Virus record (IMG/VR): IMGVR_UViG_3300019754_000011
Coordinates: 1 to 34,089 of that record
DNA: 34,089 nt
Reading direction: 5' to 3' (one strand)
Source: a virus
Shown in pieces: positions 1 through 8,859 of the stretch; position 1 is the stretch's first letter, and every line of letters starts with the position of its first letter. The notes under the pieces were generated by a model that did not search any database, had not been told where the DNA came from, and was given only the letters and a program-made list of their open reading frames with translations. A program made the translations under genes and the position numbers.

Positions 1-780
1 AGTATGAGTGAGAACCGCCCTTGTTATGCCATCCTCTTTTATGCTAACAGATGTTAGGTCATTGTCTGCACTGATATAATTTAACTGCATTGGATAGTCT
101 CTAGTGTTACAAAACGGATTCTTTAATGCACTAAAGAATATTTTATCAACATTGCTTGAGCCACTTCTAAAAAAATTAGCTTGACCAAAAAGATTAATAT
201 CTTGTTGAAACTTAATAAAATCAATATTTGCACTAAAAGGATTATTCAAGTAGCTAGGTACTATTGTTTTCCTGCTTTGCTCTGTCTGCATCATATACAT
301 AACTTCACTTCTTGAAAATGTAGCTGGAGAAGCAAATGAGTCATTGATACTATCAACCAGAATAAAATTTGCTGCAATAATTGGTTGCAATGAAAAAGTA
401 ATTATCTTAGTGTTAACTAAAAAATCTCTTTCATTTTCAGTTACAGTTATCTTTTTATCTTCTTTGTTTAATAGTGTTTTAGAAATTAGATTTCCACCTA
501 AATCTCTAAAAATTATATCATCAGAATCGATAGGGCTATCATCAACAAATGCATAGTAGTCTCCTGCCTGTCTGCTATCATATTTTATAAATAAAAAAGA
601 TATAATTCTTACATTCCCTACACTATAAAGAATCTGAGACCCCCTATTTGTTAAGTCAATTCCTGTTATTCCACAACTAAAACCTAGGCCTTCAATATTT
701 TTCATCCTAAAAATATCATTTCTTATTTCATTTGCGGGTAACCTATTACCAGCTTTGCATATTCCAGCTATATTAATCAA
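1..780 (-). CDS. Tail-fibre-like structural protein, 5' part (runs off the left end)
   Basis: Open for 260 codons from a TTG at 780-778 to base 1 with no stop, so the gene is cut by the window edge. The TTG is chosen because AGGAG lies about 7 nt before it and it overlaps the upstream gene's TGA (TTGA). The first in-frame ATG is about 25 codons later and has no such site. No catalytic motif is seen; the protein is rich in Asn, Ser, Phe and Ile, as virion fibre or tip proteins often are. Its place after the tail-tip genes supports a tail role, but function is inferred from position only. Base 1 is a codon boundary and the frame continues without a stop into the ORF cut at 34089, so this is probably the N-terminal two thirds of a 397-residue protein whose end is at 33676. 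Confidence 0.75.
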   Translation of the reverse strand, partial: MINIAGICKAGNRLPANEIRNDIFRMKNIEGLGFSCGITGIDLTNRGSQILYSVGNVRIISFLFIKYDSRQAGDYYAFVDDSPIDSDDIIFRDLGGNLISKTLLNKEDKKITVTENERDFLVNTKIITFSLQPIIAANFILVDSINDSFASPATFSRSEVMYMMQTEQSRKTIVPSYLNNPFSANIDFIKFQQDINLFGQANFFRSGSSNVDKIFFSALKNPFCNTRDYPMQLNYISADNDLTSVSIKEDGITRAVLTHT

Positions 781-2447
781 ACTATTTCTCCTGCTAAATT
801 AAGATGTAGATGTCCAGATCCAATATCACCCTGTGTATTATCTGCATAGGTCACTACAACCTCTTTATCATCAATTGCAGAATACCCGAAAAGTTGAATT
901 TCTGTTGCTGTTACATTAATTATTTCGAATACTCCAATAAGGGTATTATTATAATCATATATAGACAGGTAACGATCTATAAATAAGTAATCATACAAGA
1001 AATGACTAGCAAGGTTTAAATCTTTTTCTGATGTATACAAAAATGTACTAGCGATTTCTCCAGAAGTCAAAGCCAGTGTATCGCTTCCAGCAACAGTACT
1101 TTTCATTATCATGGCTAATCCAACTGGTTTATGTGCCACTACATCCAGAAGCACAAATTTAACTTTATTTCCACTTATTCCCAGACAATACATTACTACA
1201 TCTGTATTTATTGTAAAAAGTGTAAATAATTCAGTATTTAACTCATCTGATTTATAATACTTGTTAGGCTTAAAAGGCCTTGCTCCACTTCCATCTCCTT
1301 TATATCTTGTTGTATCAATGCTTAATTCACCAACAATATTGCTAAAAGTCTCAACATATTCTCGGCCTATTTCTCTTGCAACAGTTAAAGCCCTTGTAGG
1401 GTATGTATTAAAGACTATATTCGTTGTATCTATATCAGCCATGCTTCCGCTTATAGCACCCCCAGTAGTAGACCCACTGCTCTTTACAACACTATCTTCA
1501 TATTCATTTATATTATTCTCTGTCTTGGAGATATAACTAAAATTAAGTAAACAGCCTGCAAGATTTATTTTAAAATCACTTACCCATGAACCACCAAAAA
1601 GAACTTTATTTGTCAAGGTTGTAACATTAAAAGTATTAAAAACACTTAAGCCTAACAGTTTTCTGACTTTAAATACTCCATTATCAAATATTAAAAAACT
1701 CATATTTGCTGAAAGTATGGATTCAAAAACATCTTTTAAATTTATAGTAAAATATCCAGTTTCATCATAGTCATCGAGTTTTAGATACCCATTTTTAACA
1801 TTGCTGCTTACTTGCATATCTAAAAAATCATTAAATCCAAAAATATTATAATCTGTTATTAACTTATCTATTGTTAATTTACTTTTTACACTGTTTAAAA
1901 ATATATTGTTTTTTAACTTTTTTATAATAGACTCAAAGGTTATTAATACACCTGCACCAACACTTTTTAAATCAGAAATATAAACCTTTCTAACAAGTTT
2001 GTCTTCTGCATCGTAAATGTCAGCCTCTAGTCCAATTGGCGACCATCTAGCACCAGTAAAACATCTTATGCCAGAACTGAAAGACGGATTAAAAACATGG
2101 TTTGCTCTTCTTGTTCCATATTGTCCTCTAGAGCAAGAATATCTACCATCTCCAAGATTTGTATTTATTTTAATAATTTCATCATCAATAAAAATGTAAG
2201 TCCCTATAGTGATAGAATTATTGTCTAAATAAATCTCTAAATCACTATGCTCTAAATCTGCAACTAAAGTGTAATCATCTATTGTTCCACCATTTTTAAA
2301 ATAATCCTGGTTAGGGAATCTTTCAGAAAATGCACTATAAGAATATTTAAAAGTCATTAAGTCAACAACAGGCTCATCAAAATAAGAGTCTCTATCAAAT
2401 CTTAACTCTGGATTTCCAATTGTTTTAAATACAATTCTATACCTCAC
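777..2447 (-). CDS. Tail tip / baseplate hub-like protein
   Basis: A 556-residue protein starting at GTG and overlapping the end of the preceding gene by 11 bp. Residues about 88-120 contain a hydrophobic strand, an acidic turn (IDDEIIKI), then SCSRGQYGTRRANH. This resembles the RGq.GT...H signature found in tail-tip or hub proteins of siphoviruses and gene-transfer agents; the resemblance is from memory, not a search. A Ser/Gly-rich linker follows around residues 325-337. Its position two genes after the tape measure is where distal tail and hub proteins are encoded. The likely role is at the tail tip, linking the tube to the receptor-binding fibres. The function is moderately supported; the gene itself is certain. 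Confidence 0.7.
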   Translation of the reverse strand: MRYRIVFKTIGNPELRFDRDSYFDEPVVDLMTFKYSYSAFSERFPNQDYFKNGGTIDDYTLVADLEHSDLEIYLDNNSITIGTYIFIDDEIIKINTNLGDGRYSCSRGQYGTRRANHVFNPSFSSGIRCFTGARWSPIGLEADIYDAEDKLVRKVYISDLKSVGAGVLITFESIIKKLKNNIFLNSVKSKLTIDKLITDYNIFGFNDFLDMQVSSNVKNGYLKLDDYDETGYFTINLKDVFESILSANMSFLIFDNGVFKVRKLLGLSVFNTFNVTTLTNKVLFGGSWVSDFKINLAGCLLNFSYISKTENNINEYEDSVVKSSGSTTGGAISGSMADIDTTNIVFNTYPTRALTVAREIGREYVETFSNIVGELSIDTTRYKGDGSGARPFKPNKYYKSDELNTELFTLFTINTDVVMYCLGISGNKVKFVLLDVVAHKPVGLAMIMKSTVAGSDTLALTSGEIASTFLYTSEKDLNLASHFLYDYLFIDRYLSIYDYNNTLIGVFEIINVTATEIQLFGYSAIDDKEVVVTYADNTQGDIGSGHLHLNLAGEIV

Positions 2448-3159
2448 GAGGCAACCTCTCTTCTATCATTATCAAATCAACCTGTTCTATTCTTAAATAA
2501 TCCACTTTATTAACTATATTATCATTTTCATTTATTAAAATCTTATACTTAGTAATAATAAAACTAGTATTAATCCACTCAAAAACAGCATGCCTTGCAT
2601 AAGCAAGAAAAGTGTCTAATTCAATTAATCTTTCTTTTGTTATAGTATACCTATTTCTAACACCTCTTCGCTTCATATAAGGAGTACTATAAACATCACT
2701 CATCGTTATTTCAGATTTCCCACTTCCCCAACTTCTAGGGGTACCAAGATTAAAACCTCCTCTCATAGCAGTATTAGCTAGAGAAAGATAAAAAGGAAGT
2801 CTTACAGCTCCAATAAATCTAGAAATAATACTTCCTGGGCTTAATTCATTTATAGAATCCACGCTTGCAATAATAGGATCAAATATAGTTGTAAAACCTA
2901 ACATATCTGATAATATATTTCCCCCCCCCACATTTATAATTTGCACCTGCACTAAGTCTGTTTTAGTAAAAACAAGTTTATCTGTATCATCTGCATCAAG
3001 AGTTAAAGAGATGCTATGATTTGTAAATAATTCACTTATTAGTTCATCTATAGATAAATCAGTTAATGCAGTAAATGTTTCAGCTGGAGAAGCTCCAAAA
3101 TAAAACTTTATTTGAGAATCCTTTATATTAAACACTTTTTCACTTTTTAAAATTATCAT
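2437..3159 (-). CDS. Putative distal tail protein
   Basis: A 240-residue protein directly after the tape measure, with an ATGA overlap. Nothing in it is recognised with certainty. Gene order (tape measure, this, hub-like protein) matches the distal tail protein of siphoviruses, which caps the tube at its lower end. The centre has a hydrophobic, Gly-rich stretch (about residues 110-150) followed by a basic patch (KRRGVRNR). The coding strand carries an uninterrupted run of nine G residues encoding GGG at about residues 78-80, striking in so AT-rich a genome; one base gained or lost there would truncate the protein. Assignment as distal tail protein rests on order and size. Confidence 0.6.
   Translation of the reverse strand: MIILKSEKVFNIKDSQIKFYFGASPAETFTALTDLSIDELISELFTNHSISLTLDADDTDKLVFTKTDLVQVQIINVGGGNILSDMLGFTTIFDPIIASVDSINELSPGSIISRFIGAVRLPFYLSLANTAMRGGFNLGTPRSWGSGKSEITMSDVYSTPYMKRRGVRNRYTITKERLIELDTFLAYARHAVFEWINTSFIITKYKILINENDNIVNKVDYLRIEQVDLIMIEERLPREV
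2921..2929 (-). repeat. G9 homopolymer tract inside a tail gene
   Basis: Nine consecutive C on the plus strand, that is nine G on the coding strand of the gene at 2437-3159, lying in frame across GTG GGG GGG GGA. Poly-G runs of this length are known slippage hot spots that switch genes on and off in several AT-rich bacteria. Whether this one varies is not known, and it is also a place where sequencing errors are likely. Confidence 0.7.
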
Positions 3160-5216
3160 ATTGACCCTTTTATTTTAGCCATACTGTCATCTAATGCAAT
3201 TAGCCATTGTTCCTCACGAGGAAATAAATTAACAACAGTCTCTTGCTTATATTCATCATCAAGCTTAATTCTATCATTAACGGCTTGCTCTTTGCTTGTA
3301 TCGCTGGATTCTGTTTCAGAGACTCCAGGGCTTCCTGCAAGGGCTTTTCCTGCATATCCCATTGCAACACCTGTTCCTATCTCTAAAGCACCAACCGCTG
3401 CAAGAGCAGCACCTGAAAAAGGCATTAAAGGGTTTGCACTTAATCCAGCAGCAATAAGGATATTTTTAGTACCATCTGCAACAAGAGCTCCTCCTGCTTG
3501 CTTCATAGCAAGCCCAACCATTTCAAATAAACTATGCTCTTGGTCATCCAGCATTGCAGAATACATTGCATTAGATGCACTTATTATTCTTGAGCCTACA
3601 GCCTCTTTTAACTTTACTCTTTGTTTATCTTTCTTTTCTTCTTCCTCTAGTTGTTTAGATGCAAGAATACCAGCTTCTGTATACATGCCTTTAAGTGCTT
3701 CTAAGTTCTTTTCTGCAACAGTTTTGAGTGATTCAGCTTCTGCATCTATAACTTCTTTATATATATTACTTAACTGAGCAATCAATTTTTCATTTGAATC
3801 AATTCTCTTTTGATTATCAATTTCAGTCTGCTTGTCAATTTCATTTTGTGCTTTTGCTCTTAATACAAGCTCTTCTAGTTGCACCTTAGTGTATTCTTTA
3901 GAATCCTGTTTAGCATCTTTAAGCCTTGTATTATAATGCTTAACATAAGCATCTACTGTTGCAAAATTCTTTGCAGTAAATTTATCCTCTAGAGATGCAA
4001 GCTCTAACCCTAATGCAAGCCTTTGAGCATTATATTTCTTTTTATTTGCAATTTTCTTTTTATCAAATTTCTCTTGCTCTTCTATTGTTTTCTTTTTAAA
4101 GAGTTTAAATTCACCAAATGCTGTTTTTATAGATTCTTCAGATAAAGTACCCTGAGCCTCTTCCTCAGCCATTCTTGCCCTAAAAATAGCAGATTCTGCT
4201 ATTTCTACCTTCATTGCTTTTGCCCAGGATAAACCAGTCTGCATTAAAAGATTATTTCTCATAAGTGCAAGTTCAACTTCTTTTTCACTTGTCACAACTT
4301 CAACAGCAAGCCCATTTCTAGCCTCATAAAGCTCAACTGCTTCAGATTGGCTAATATTTTGAGCCCTCATGATTTCTAGAACAGCATTAGCTTTAGTTTG
4401 ATTATCAGCCAAACCTTCACCAATAGATGTTCCAAAGTCCATAACTTTAACTAAAGCCGTTGTAGCACCATCTTTGATAGTTTTCCATAAATTAGAAACC
4501 TTTTGAAGTTTTTCAATATTCTTTACATGAACATTATTTGATATATCTCCATATTCTTTTACTTTCTCTGCTCCTGCATCCATCATCGCATTAAGTAGAG
4601 CAGTTTTTTTCTCTATATCTGTTAAAGAGTCTGCTGTTTTACCAATTTGTAATGCATAGGCCTTATATTCCGCTTGTGCATTAACAATAATACCTGTATT
4701 CTCCATTATAGCAGGGCTCATTCTAGCAATACCAGTTATAAAACCGTCTACAACATCTTCAACCCCTAAATTCTGAGCCAAAGCAAGCTTGGTTGATACT
4801 TTTATCAACTCTTCATATTTCTCAGCAGTAATTGGAACACCACGGATCAATGCAGCATTCATTGTTGCAGCCATATCACTAGCCCTTAACATACCCATAC
4901 TTAAAGACTCTGTCTTTACTACCATGTCTGCAAGTTCTTTATTCGCTGTCTCAAGCATATCGAAACTAAGCAACTTTCTTTCCATCGCAATACTAGCTTC
5001 AACAATTTTCTCCATTGCATAGAGACTTGCTCCAAGCGCAGCAGTATATTTCATTACACTTTCAGCCATATCGCCAAAACTTCTTGCAGTCTCTTTGCTT
5101 GCACTATCACTATCATCACCAACACTTTTTAACTCTTTTTTAACAAGTCTTAATTGCTCAATAGTTTGCTGTACATCAGCGATAAGTTTTAAATTGGCTG
5201 TATTACCTTCTGTCAT
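3156..5216 (-). CDS. Tail tape-measure protein
   Basis: A 686-residue protein, the longest in the window, starting at ATG with GGAG about 6 nt upstream. It has the standard tape-measure build: an N-terminal coiled coil with an Ala/Met-rich helical part (about 1-130), long Lys/Glu-rich helices through residues 380-560, and a hydrophobic Gly/Ala segment near 570-640. Tape-measure proteins span the tail lumen, set its length and are ejected with the DNA. At roughly 0.15 nm per residue this predicts a tail of about 100 nm. It follows directly the frameshifted chaperone pair that would coat it during assembly. A short acidic tail ends the protein and overlaps the next gene by ATGA. Confidence 0.9.
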   Translation of the reverse strand: MTEGNTANLKLIADVQQTIEQLRLVKKELKSVGDDSDSASKETARSFGDMAESVMKYTAALGASLYAMEKIVEASIAMERKLLSFDMLETANKELADMVVKTESLSMGMLRASDMAATMNAALIRGVPITAEKYEELIKVSTKLALAQNLGVEDVVDGFITGIARMSPAIMENTGIIVNAQAEYKAYALQIGKTADSLTDIEKKTALLNAMMDAGAEKVKEYGDISNNVHVKNIEKLQKVSNLWKTIKDGATTALVKVMDFGTSIGEGLADNQTKANAVLEIMRAQNISQSEAVELYEARNGLAVEVVTSEKEVELALMRNNLLMQTGLSWAKAMKVEIAESAIFRARMAEEEAQGTLSEESIKTAFGEFKLFKKKTIEEQEKFDKKKIANKKKYNAQRLALGLELASLEDKFTAKNFATVDAYVKHYNTRLKDAKQDSKEYTKVQLEELVLRAKAQNEIDKQTEIDNQKRIDSNEKLIAQLSNIYKEVIDAEAESLKTVAEKNLEALKGMYTEAGILASKQLEEEEKKDKQRVKLKEAVGSRIISASNAMYSAMLDDQEHSLFEMVGLAMKQAGGALVADGTKNILIAAGLSANPLMPFSGAALAAVGALEIGTGVAMGYAGKALAGSPGVSETESSDTSKEQAVNDRIKLDDEYKQETVVNLFPREEQWLIALDDSMAKIKGSI

Positions 5217-6028
5217 TTAGCTCTCCTGCATTCGCTTTCGCTCCTCTTCTTTTTGCCCTAAATATATTTCTCCATATTCATATATTAACCCATGCTCTAC
5301 ACTTATGTTTAATAGATTTAAAGAAGATCTTCTTAGTCTATTAAACAGCCTGTAAATCTCTGTATACTCCATATAGTACCAAACAGGACATATAGAAACA
5401 TACATGTTTTCAGAACCTGTTGCAGCAAAAAAATAGTCTCCGCCTTGCCTCTCGGCCTCAGGGATATAACCACAGTTATTAACCCTCTGATGCTTACTTT
5501 TCTTGCAGTTATGACAATTTCTCAGTATTTGTCCACCTTCAATTACGGCTACTACTTTTTTTTTAAATCTATCTTGTACTGAGCAAAACCTACCAGAATC
5601 TGATACATTGTGTTATAACTATCAAGTAGAGACTCCTCTGCAAGTTCTACAATATTATCTTTCCCCCACATACCTAGCTCTTGAATAAATTCTAAAGGTG
5701 CTGACTCCAAATTCTGAAATAAATCTATACTTACAAGCATATTTCTTAATTTATCATCTTTTTCGTTTTCATATTTTTTAAGCAAGCCTCTTACATCAAC
5801 AATTTTATCAATTTTTTTCTTAAAAATATCCATTTGCAATTCTTTTGTCAAGTCTAGCTTTTTAACTGTATAATCAATTTTTAACAAAGTTTTAACTAAA
5901 AAGTCCTCTCCATATTCTAGCTTAACAACCTTGCTTTCATTATTTTTAATATTTTTTTCTTTTTGAATATTTTTTTCTCTTTTCTTTGCTTTCTTGTCTT
6001 TTTTTTGTTTTCGGTTTTTTCCAAGCAT
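5217..6028 (-). CDS. Tail assembly chaperone, long form made by -1 frameshift (G-T type)
   Basis: The region 5555-5217 is open in the -1 frame relative to the short chaperone gene but has no ATG, GTG or TTG before 5405. The upstream part nevertheless reads as genuine protein, with a zinc-ribbon pattern (CHNC, then NNCGY, then SICPVW). A -1 slip at A_AAA_AAG (5561-5555) joins the frames exactly, giving a 270-residue fusion ending LGQKEEERKRMQES. In many siphoviruses the gene pair between the major tail protein and the tape measure is translated this way, yielding a rare long chaperone that helps tail tube assembly around the tape measure. Position, slippery site and missing start all agree. 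The zinc-ribbon type of T domain is a less usual feature. Fusion is inferred, not demonstrated. Confidence 0.8.
5552..6028 (-). CDS. Tail assembly chaperone, short form (G type)
   Basis: A 158-residue protein. The start is placed at ATG 6028-6026 because GGAG lies 6 nt before it; longer in-frame versions would begin inside a transcription terminator hairpin at 6065-6097, which makes them unlikely. The first 40 residues are very basic (QKKDKKAKKREKN), and the rest is helical and acidic. It sits between the major tail protein and the tape measure, the position of lambda gpG and its analogues. Translation ends with AAA AAA AAG TAG TAG, and the A-rich run just before the stop is the frameshift site that gives the long form. 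The function comes from gene order plus the frameshift arrangement; no sequence motif identifies the family. Confidence 0.75.
   Translation of the reverse strand: MLGKNRKQKKDKKAKKREKNIQKEKNIKNNESKVVKLEYGEDFLVKTLLKIDYTVKKLDLTKELQMDIFKKKIDKIVDVRGLLKKYENEKDDKLRNMLVSIDLFQNLESAPLEFIQELGMWGKDNIVELAEESLLDSYNTMYQILVGFAQYKIDLKKK
5555..5561 (-). promoter_or_regulatory. Programmed -1 ribosomal frameshift site A_AAA_AAG
   Basis: On the coding strand nine A and one G precede two consecutive TAG stops. The last seven bases, read A AAA AAG in the zero frame, are the same heptamer used by E. coli dnaX. Slipping back one base makes the ribosome read GTA GTA GCC and avoid both stops, entering the downstream frame. 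No convincing downstream stem-loop or nearby upstream Shine-Dalgarno stimulator was found by eye. Confidence 0.8.
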
Positions 6029-6051
6029 TGTTAACTCCATTTTCGGTTTGT

Positions 6052-6097
6052 AAAATAAAAAAAAGTGGGCTGTAAAACCGAAAAGAAAACAGCCCAC
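6052..6097 (-). terminator. Intrinsic terminator between major tail protein and chaperone genes
   Basis: On the minus strand a 9-bp perfect stem GTGGGCTGT/ACAGCCCAC (arms 6097-6089 and 6073-6065), with a 15-nt loop, is followed at once by eight T and then ATTTTA. This is a textbook Rho-independent terminator. It lies 28 bp past the major tail protein stop and before the chaperone start, so it should cut readthrough into the lower-demand tail genes. A second small hairpin (ATAAGCC/GGCTTAT, 6099-6119) lies between the stop and the terminator. Confidence 0.85.
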
Positions 6098-6124
6098 GAT
6101 AAGCCCAGTTTAGGCTTATTTTCA

Positions 6125-7315
6125 TTATTGAGGCAAAATAATAACAGGCTCTTTATCCGTCCTGTGATTCACATTTGCAACAACAGATATTGTAGAGTAT
6201 TTATCATTTATAGCTCCTCTATCTTTTGTAACAAATTTAACTCCATCAGCTTCAAAAGCATAATCTTTTTGACTTAAAAAGAAAGCATTGTCAGTTAAAG
6301 CTGATGCATCAGGTCCAAACAATTCAAGGTTGATAGCATTATTATCAAACATTAGCTCACCCTTGATAGATGGCTCTGTATACCACCCCGTAATATTATT
6401 AACCCCTCCAACATGAGTTCCAGGGTTAACTGTATGCTCTACATTTATTTCATTTAAAACAGGCATTGCTGTAACATAAAGCCCAGTTGCAGGATCTTTA
6501 ACAACTGCAACCTGAAAATTGAATTTAATAGGGTTATATTGCCCTTCTAAAGTTATATTAGTGGGCTTTGTATATCTCACCTTGTTTGCATCTTTATATG
6601 CAACACTAGCAGACATAATGTTATACATGTGCTTACCTTGCTTATCAACTGGATGGTCTTCTTTAATTGCTAGACTAGCACCTTTCATAACCTCGACTTT
6701 ACCATCGTTATCAACGATTATAAATTGAAAAGTAACTGTATCTTTAGGCCTTGCAACTTTACATTTTGTCTGATTATTAACATCTGCTGTTGCAACCATA
6801 ACAAGCAAGTCATCATCAGTTACTGGGTATTCTAAAACAAAGTCATCGAGTGAGACAGTCTTAATCTTATAAATAGATGTCTTATTGCCACTTTTGACAA
6901 CCTGGATAAAATCTCCAGATGCAAAACCTGAGCCACTTGCAACAGTTAAAGTCGTAACACCACTTACTGTTGAAACTGAAGAAATTGTTGTAGTGTTTGA
7001 TTTTTCTTCAAGTTCACCTAGTCCAGCCTCAATTAGAGCTTTATTAACAGCTGTTGCTAAACAGGATTTATCAAGATTTTTTGATGCATCAAGTTTTCCT
7101 GTAATTCTTCCTGCTGATATATCAGCATCAAGCTTTCTTTCATCATTCATATAAACTATTTCTAATAGTTCAGTTACACTTTCATACTTAAATCCATCAT
7201 TTTCAAACTTTATTTGCTGTACTGGATTTAAAGGGTTATATTCTTCTGCAAAACCATCCTCTACTCTCACATAAATACTTTTATTAGCATCAATATTAAA
7301 ACTTGTCATCTTCAC
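6125..7315 (-). CDS. Major tail (tube) protein
   Basis: A 396-residue protein starting at ATG after a GAGGTGAAG ribosome site. It is beta-rich, with a Thr/Ser/Val-rich stretch around residues 107-130, and the C-terminal half looks like repeated beta-sandwich strands. Its location, directly before a strong terminator, the frameshifted chaperone pair and the tape measure, is that of the tube subunit, present in many copies per tail. The terminator just downstream fits its need for higher expression than the following genes. At nearly 400 residues it is long for the family, so it may carry an extra decoration domain. The assignment comes mainly from order. Confidence 0.75.
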   Translation of the reverse strand: MKMTSFNIDANKSIYVRVEDGFAEEYNPLNPVQQIKFENDGFKYESVTELLEIVYMNDERKLDADISAGRITGKLDASKNLDKSCLATAVNKALIEAGLGELEEKSNTTTISSVSTVSGVTTLTVASGSGFASGDFIQVVKSGNKTSIYKIKTVSLDDFVLEYPVTDDDLLVMVATADVNNQTKCKVARPKDTVTFQFIIVDNDGKVEVMKGASLAIKEDHPVDKQGKHMYNIMSASVAYKDANKVRYTKPTNITLEGQYNPIKFNFQVAVVKDPATGLYVTAMPVLNEINVEHTVNPGTHVGGVNNITGWYTEPSIKGELMFDNNAINLELFGPDASALTDNAFFLSQKDYAFEADGVKFVTKDRGAINDKYSTISVVANVNHRTDKEPVIILPQ

Positions 7316-7322
7316 CTCTTAA

Positions 7323-7643
7323 TTATAAAGTTAGCTCTAAGTAAATTCTGCAAGACTGGTCAAGCCATTCACTTCTTGCAACAAAAAACTCCTCAAAATC
7401 CTCTACTACTTTTTCATTTATTTTCACATACTCGCCATAATTTACATAAGAAACCACTAACTCTATTTTGTAATTATTATAGTCACCATTTGGGGTGTTA
7501 TAACTTTTATCAACTCTATAGTAGTTAGTTTCTTCATCTGTTTGACTACTTTTATAATGTAGTCCGTTTCTATTCATTATTGTCTCAGTCAATTCTTTTA
7601 AGTCTTCTTCATTTTTTACACTAACAACGATTTGATCAAGCAT
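7323..7643 (-). CDS. Putative tail terminator / head-tail joining protein
   Basis: A 106-residue protein with mixed helix at the start (LKELTETIMNRN) and beta strands after it, an alpha-beta layout like small tail-terminator proteins. It is encoded immediately before the major tail protein, the usual place for the protein that caps the tail tube. No conserved motif is recognised, and the role is inferred from order and size. Confidence 0.55.
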   Translation of the reverse strand: MLDQIVVSVKNEEDLKELTETIMNRNGLHYKSSQTDEETNYYRVDKSYNTPNGDYNNYKIELVVSYVNYGEYVKINEKVVEDFEEFFVARSEWLDQSCRIYLELTL

Positions 7644-7644
7644 A

Positions 7645-8421
7645 TCAGACCCCTAAAGAAAAATCAATTGAATTATCATTATCATTATTAGGATCTAAAA
7701 CCTCGGTATTAGTTAGCGATTTATCTTTTGCTACTTTTATCTTATTTCTTATTCTACCTAATGCTTTATAGTATTCTGTATCAGCTTTAGTTACAGGACT
7801 ATCACCTTTACCAGCTTCAATTTTTTGAACCATTTTTAAAATCATTAAACCTTTCAGCTGTCCGATTCCTACAACATTTATAAAGCTAGCATCAAAACTA
7901 AAATCAGCAAGAATACTATCGACTGCAGTTCTTGAATGCAGCTCAATATCATAATCAGCAGCAAGACCATGATAATTAGCTTTCATTTCTGCAAAAGGAA
8001 TTTTAATTGCAAGAAAAACACTATTTACAAACAATGTCTCTGCGTCTGAAAAATAATATATTCCTTCCTTCATTGTTGCCAATAAAGTGACTAATGTTGC
8101 TTCACTTATTATAGTTATATCAGTTCCTGAGTTTTCAGGTATATGCTCTCCAAACTCAATTCTATTTGCTCCAATACCTTTTATATAATTATTTCTAGGC
8201 ACTCCACTTTGACCAGTTATTTTAACACTATCTCCAACCCCTAAAGAGTTTGGAATTGATGTAAATTCAGCAATAGTATTACTGAATAAAACCCCGTTAA
8301 CTGGAGCAGGGGAAACTGCATTATAATCAGTCCCATTAACAAGTAAATTTCCATCACAATCAGTTATTTTACCTGTAAAACCTACTTTCTTAAATGTCCC
8401 TAATTCACTTGTTAAAATCAT
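7645..8421 (-). CDS. Putative head-tail connector or virion protein
   Basis: A 258-residue protein, start ATG at 8421-8419, not recognised. The N-terminal 90 residues look beta-rich, with Gly/Asn/Pro turns (NSLGVGDSVKITGQSG). The C-terminal third is basic and helical (YYKALGRIRNKIKVAK) and ends in an acidic Asn/Asp-rich tail. It lies between a virion-morphogenesis protein and the putative tail terminator, so it most likely acts at the head-tail joint. Confidence 0.5.
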   Translation of the reverse strand: MILTSELGTFKKVGFTGKITDCDGNLLVNGTDYNAVSPAPVNGVLFSNTIAEFTSIPNSLGVGDSVKITGQSGVPRNNYIKGIGANRIEFGEHIPENSGTDITIISEATLVTLLATMKEGIYYFSDAETLFVNSVFLAIKIPFAEMKANYHGLAADYDIELHSRTAVDSILADFSFDASFINVVGIGQLKGLMILKMVQKIEAGKGDSPVTKADTEYYKALGRIRNKIKVAKDKSLTNTEVLDPNNDNDNSIDFSLGV

Positions 8422-8430
8422 AATAACCTA

Positions 8431-8859
8431 TTATAAAAATCCTGCATCTCTAAAGGCTTCATTTATTGCGCTGTATAATTCTTTTCTCAAAGCCTTTCCC
8501 CAAATAAGCACTTGCCAATTTTTTTTTCTATGAATTTCTCTCATTTTTAAATTGTTTGCTTCACCATTTAAAAATATTTCAAATCCACCATTATAAACTC
8601 TAAAATTTATACTTAAAACCATTTGCGATGTAACCTGTAAGTTTACTTCACCACTGTAGCCGTTTTTTATTTTCCAAGCCTTGTATTTAGGATCATAACT
8701 CAAGAATTTCGCCCCTTCGGCATTTCGCCCCTGGTTAATTAATCTTTTTATCTTAGAGTAAATTCTTGCAGCTATTCTATCCCAGTAGTAACGCTGGAGC
8801 TTGGTTAAGCTTTCATCTAAGGCTGTAGAGTCAAAATTAAATGTAATTCCATCAGCCAT
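8431..8859 (-). CDS. Virion morphogenesis / tail completion-like protein
   Basis: A 142-residue basic protein. Residues about 41-85 follow the pattern of the phage virion-morphogenesis family (Mu gpG and P2 gpS types, and HK97 gp10): a helix, then a segment with Y.P.Y..WK...G and a strand pattern VNLQVTSQMVLSI. Those proteins help complete the head or join it to the tail. The start overlaps the end of the minor head protein by 8 bp, and the next gene follows closely, so it belongs to the head-tail joining operon. The similarity is weak and judged by eye. Confidence 0.55.
   Translation of the reverse strand: MADGITFNFDSTALDESLTKLQRYYWDRIAARIYSKIKRLINQGRNAEGAKFLSYDPKYKAWKIKNGYSGEVNLQVTSQMVLSINFRVYNGGFEIFLNGEANNLKMREIHRKKNWQVLIWGKALRKELYSAINEAFRDAGFL

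Noticed and set aside
3292-3777. 161-codon plus-strand ORF opposite the tape measure
   Set aside because: Shadow of a Lys/Ala/Glu-rich gene; no ribosome site and low-complexity product.
6029-6097. Longer form of the tail chaperone starting at GTG 6097
   Set aside because: The extra coding part lies inside a strong terminator hairpin and has no ribosome site; GGAG points to ATG 6028.
6099-6119. Plus-strand terminator ATAAGCC/GGCTTAT
   Set aside because: No plus-strand gene ends there, the stem is short and the T run is weak.
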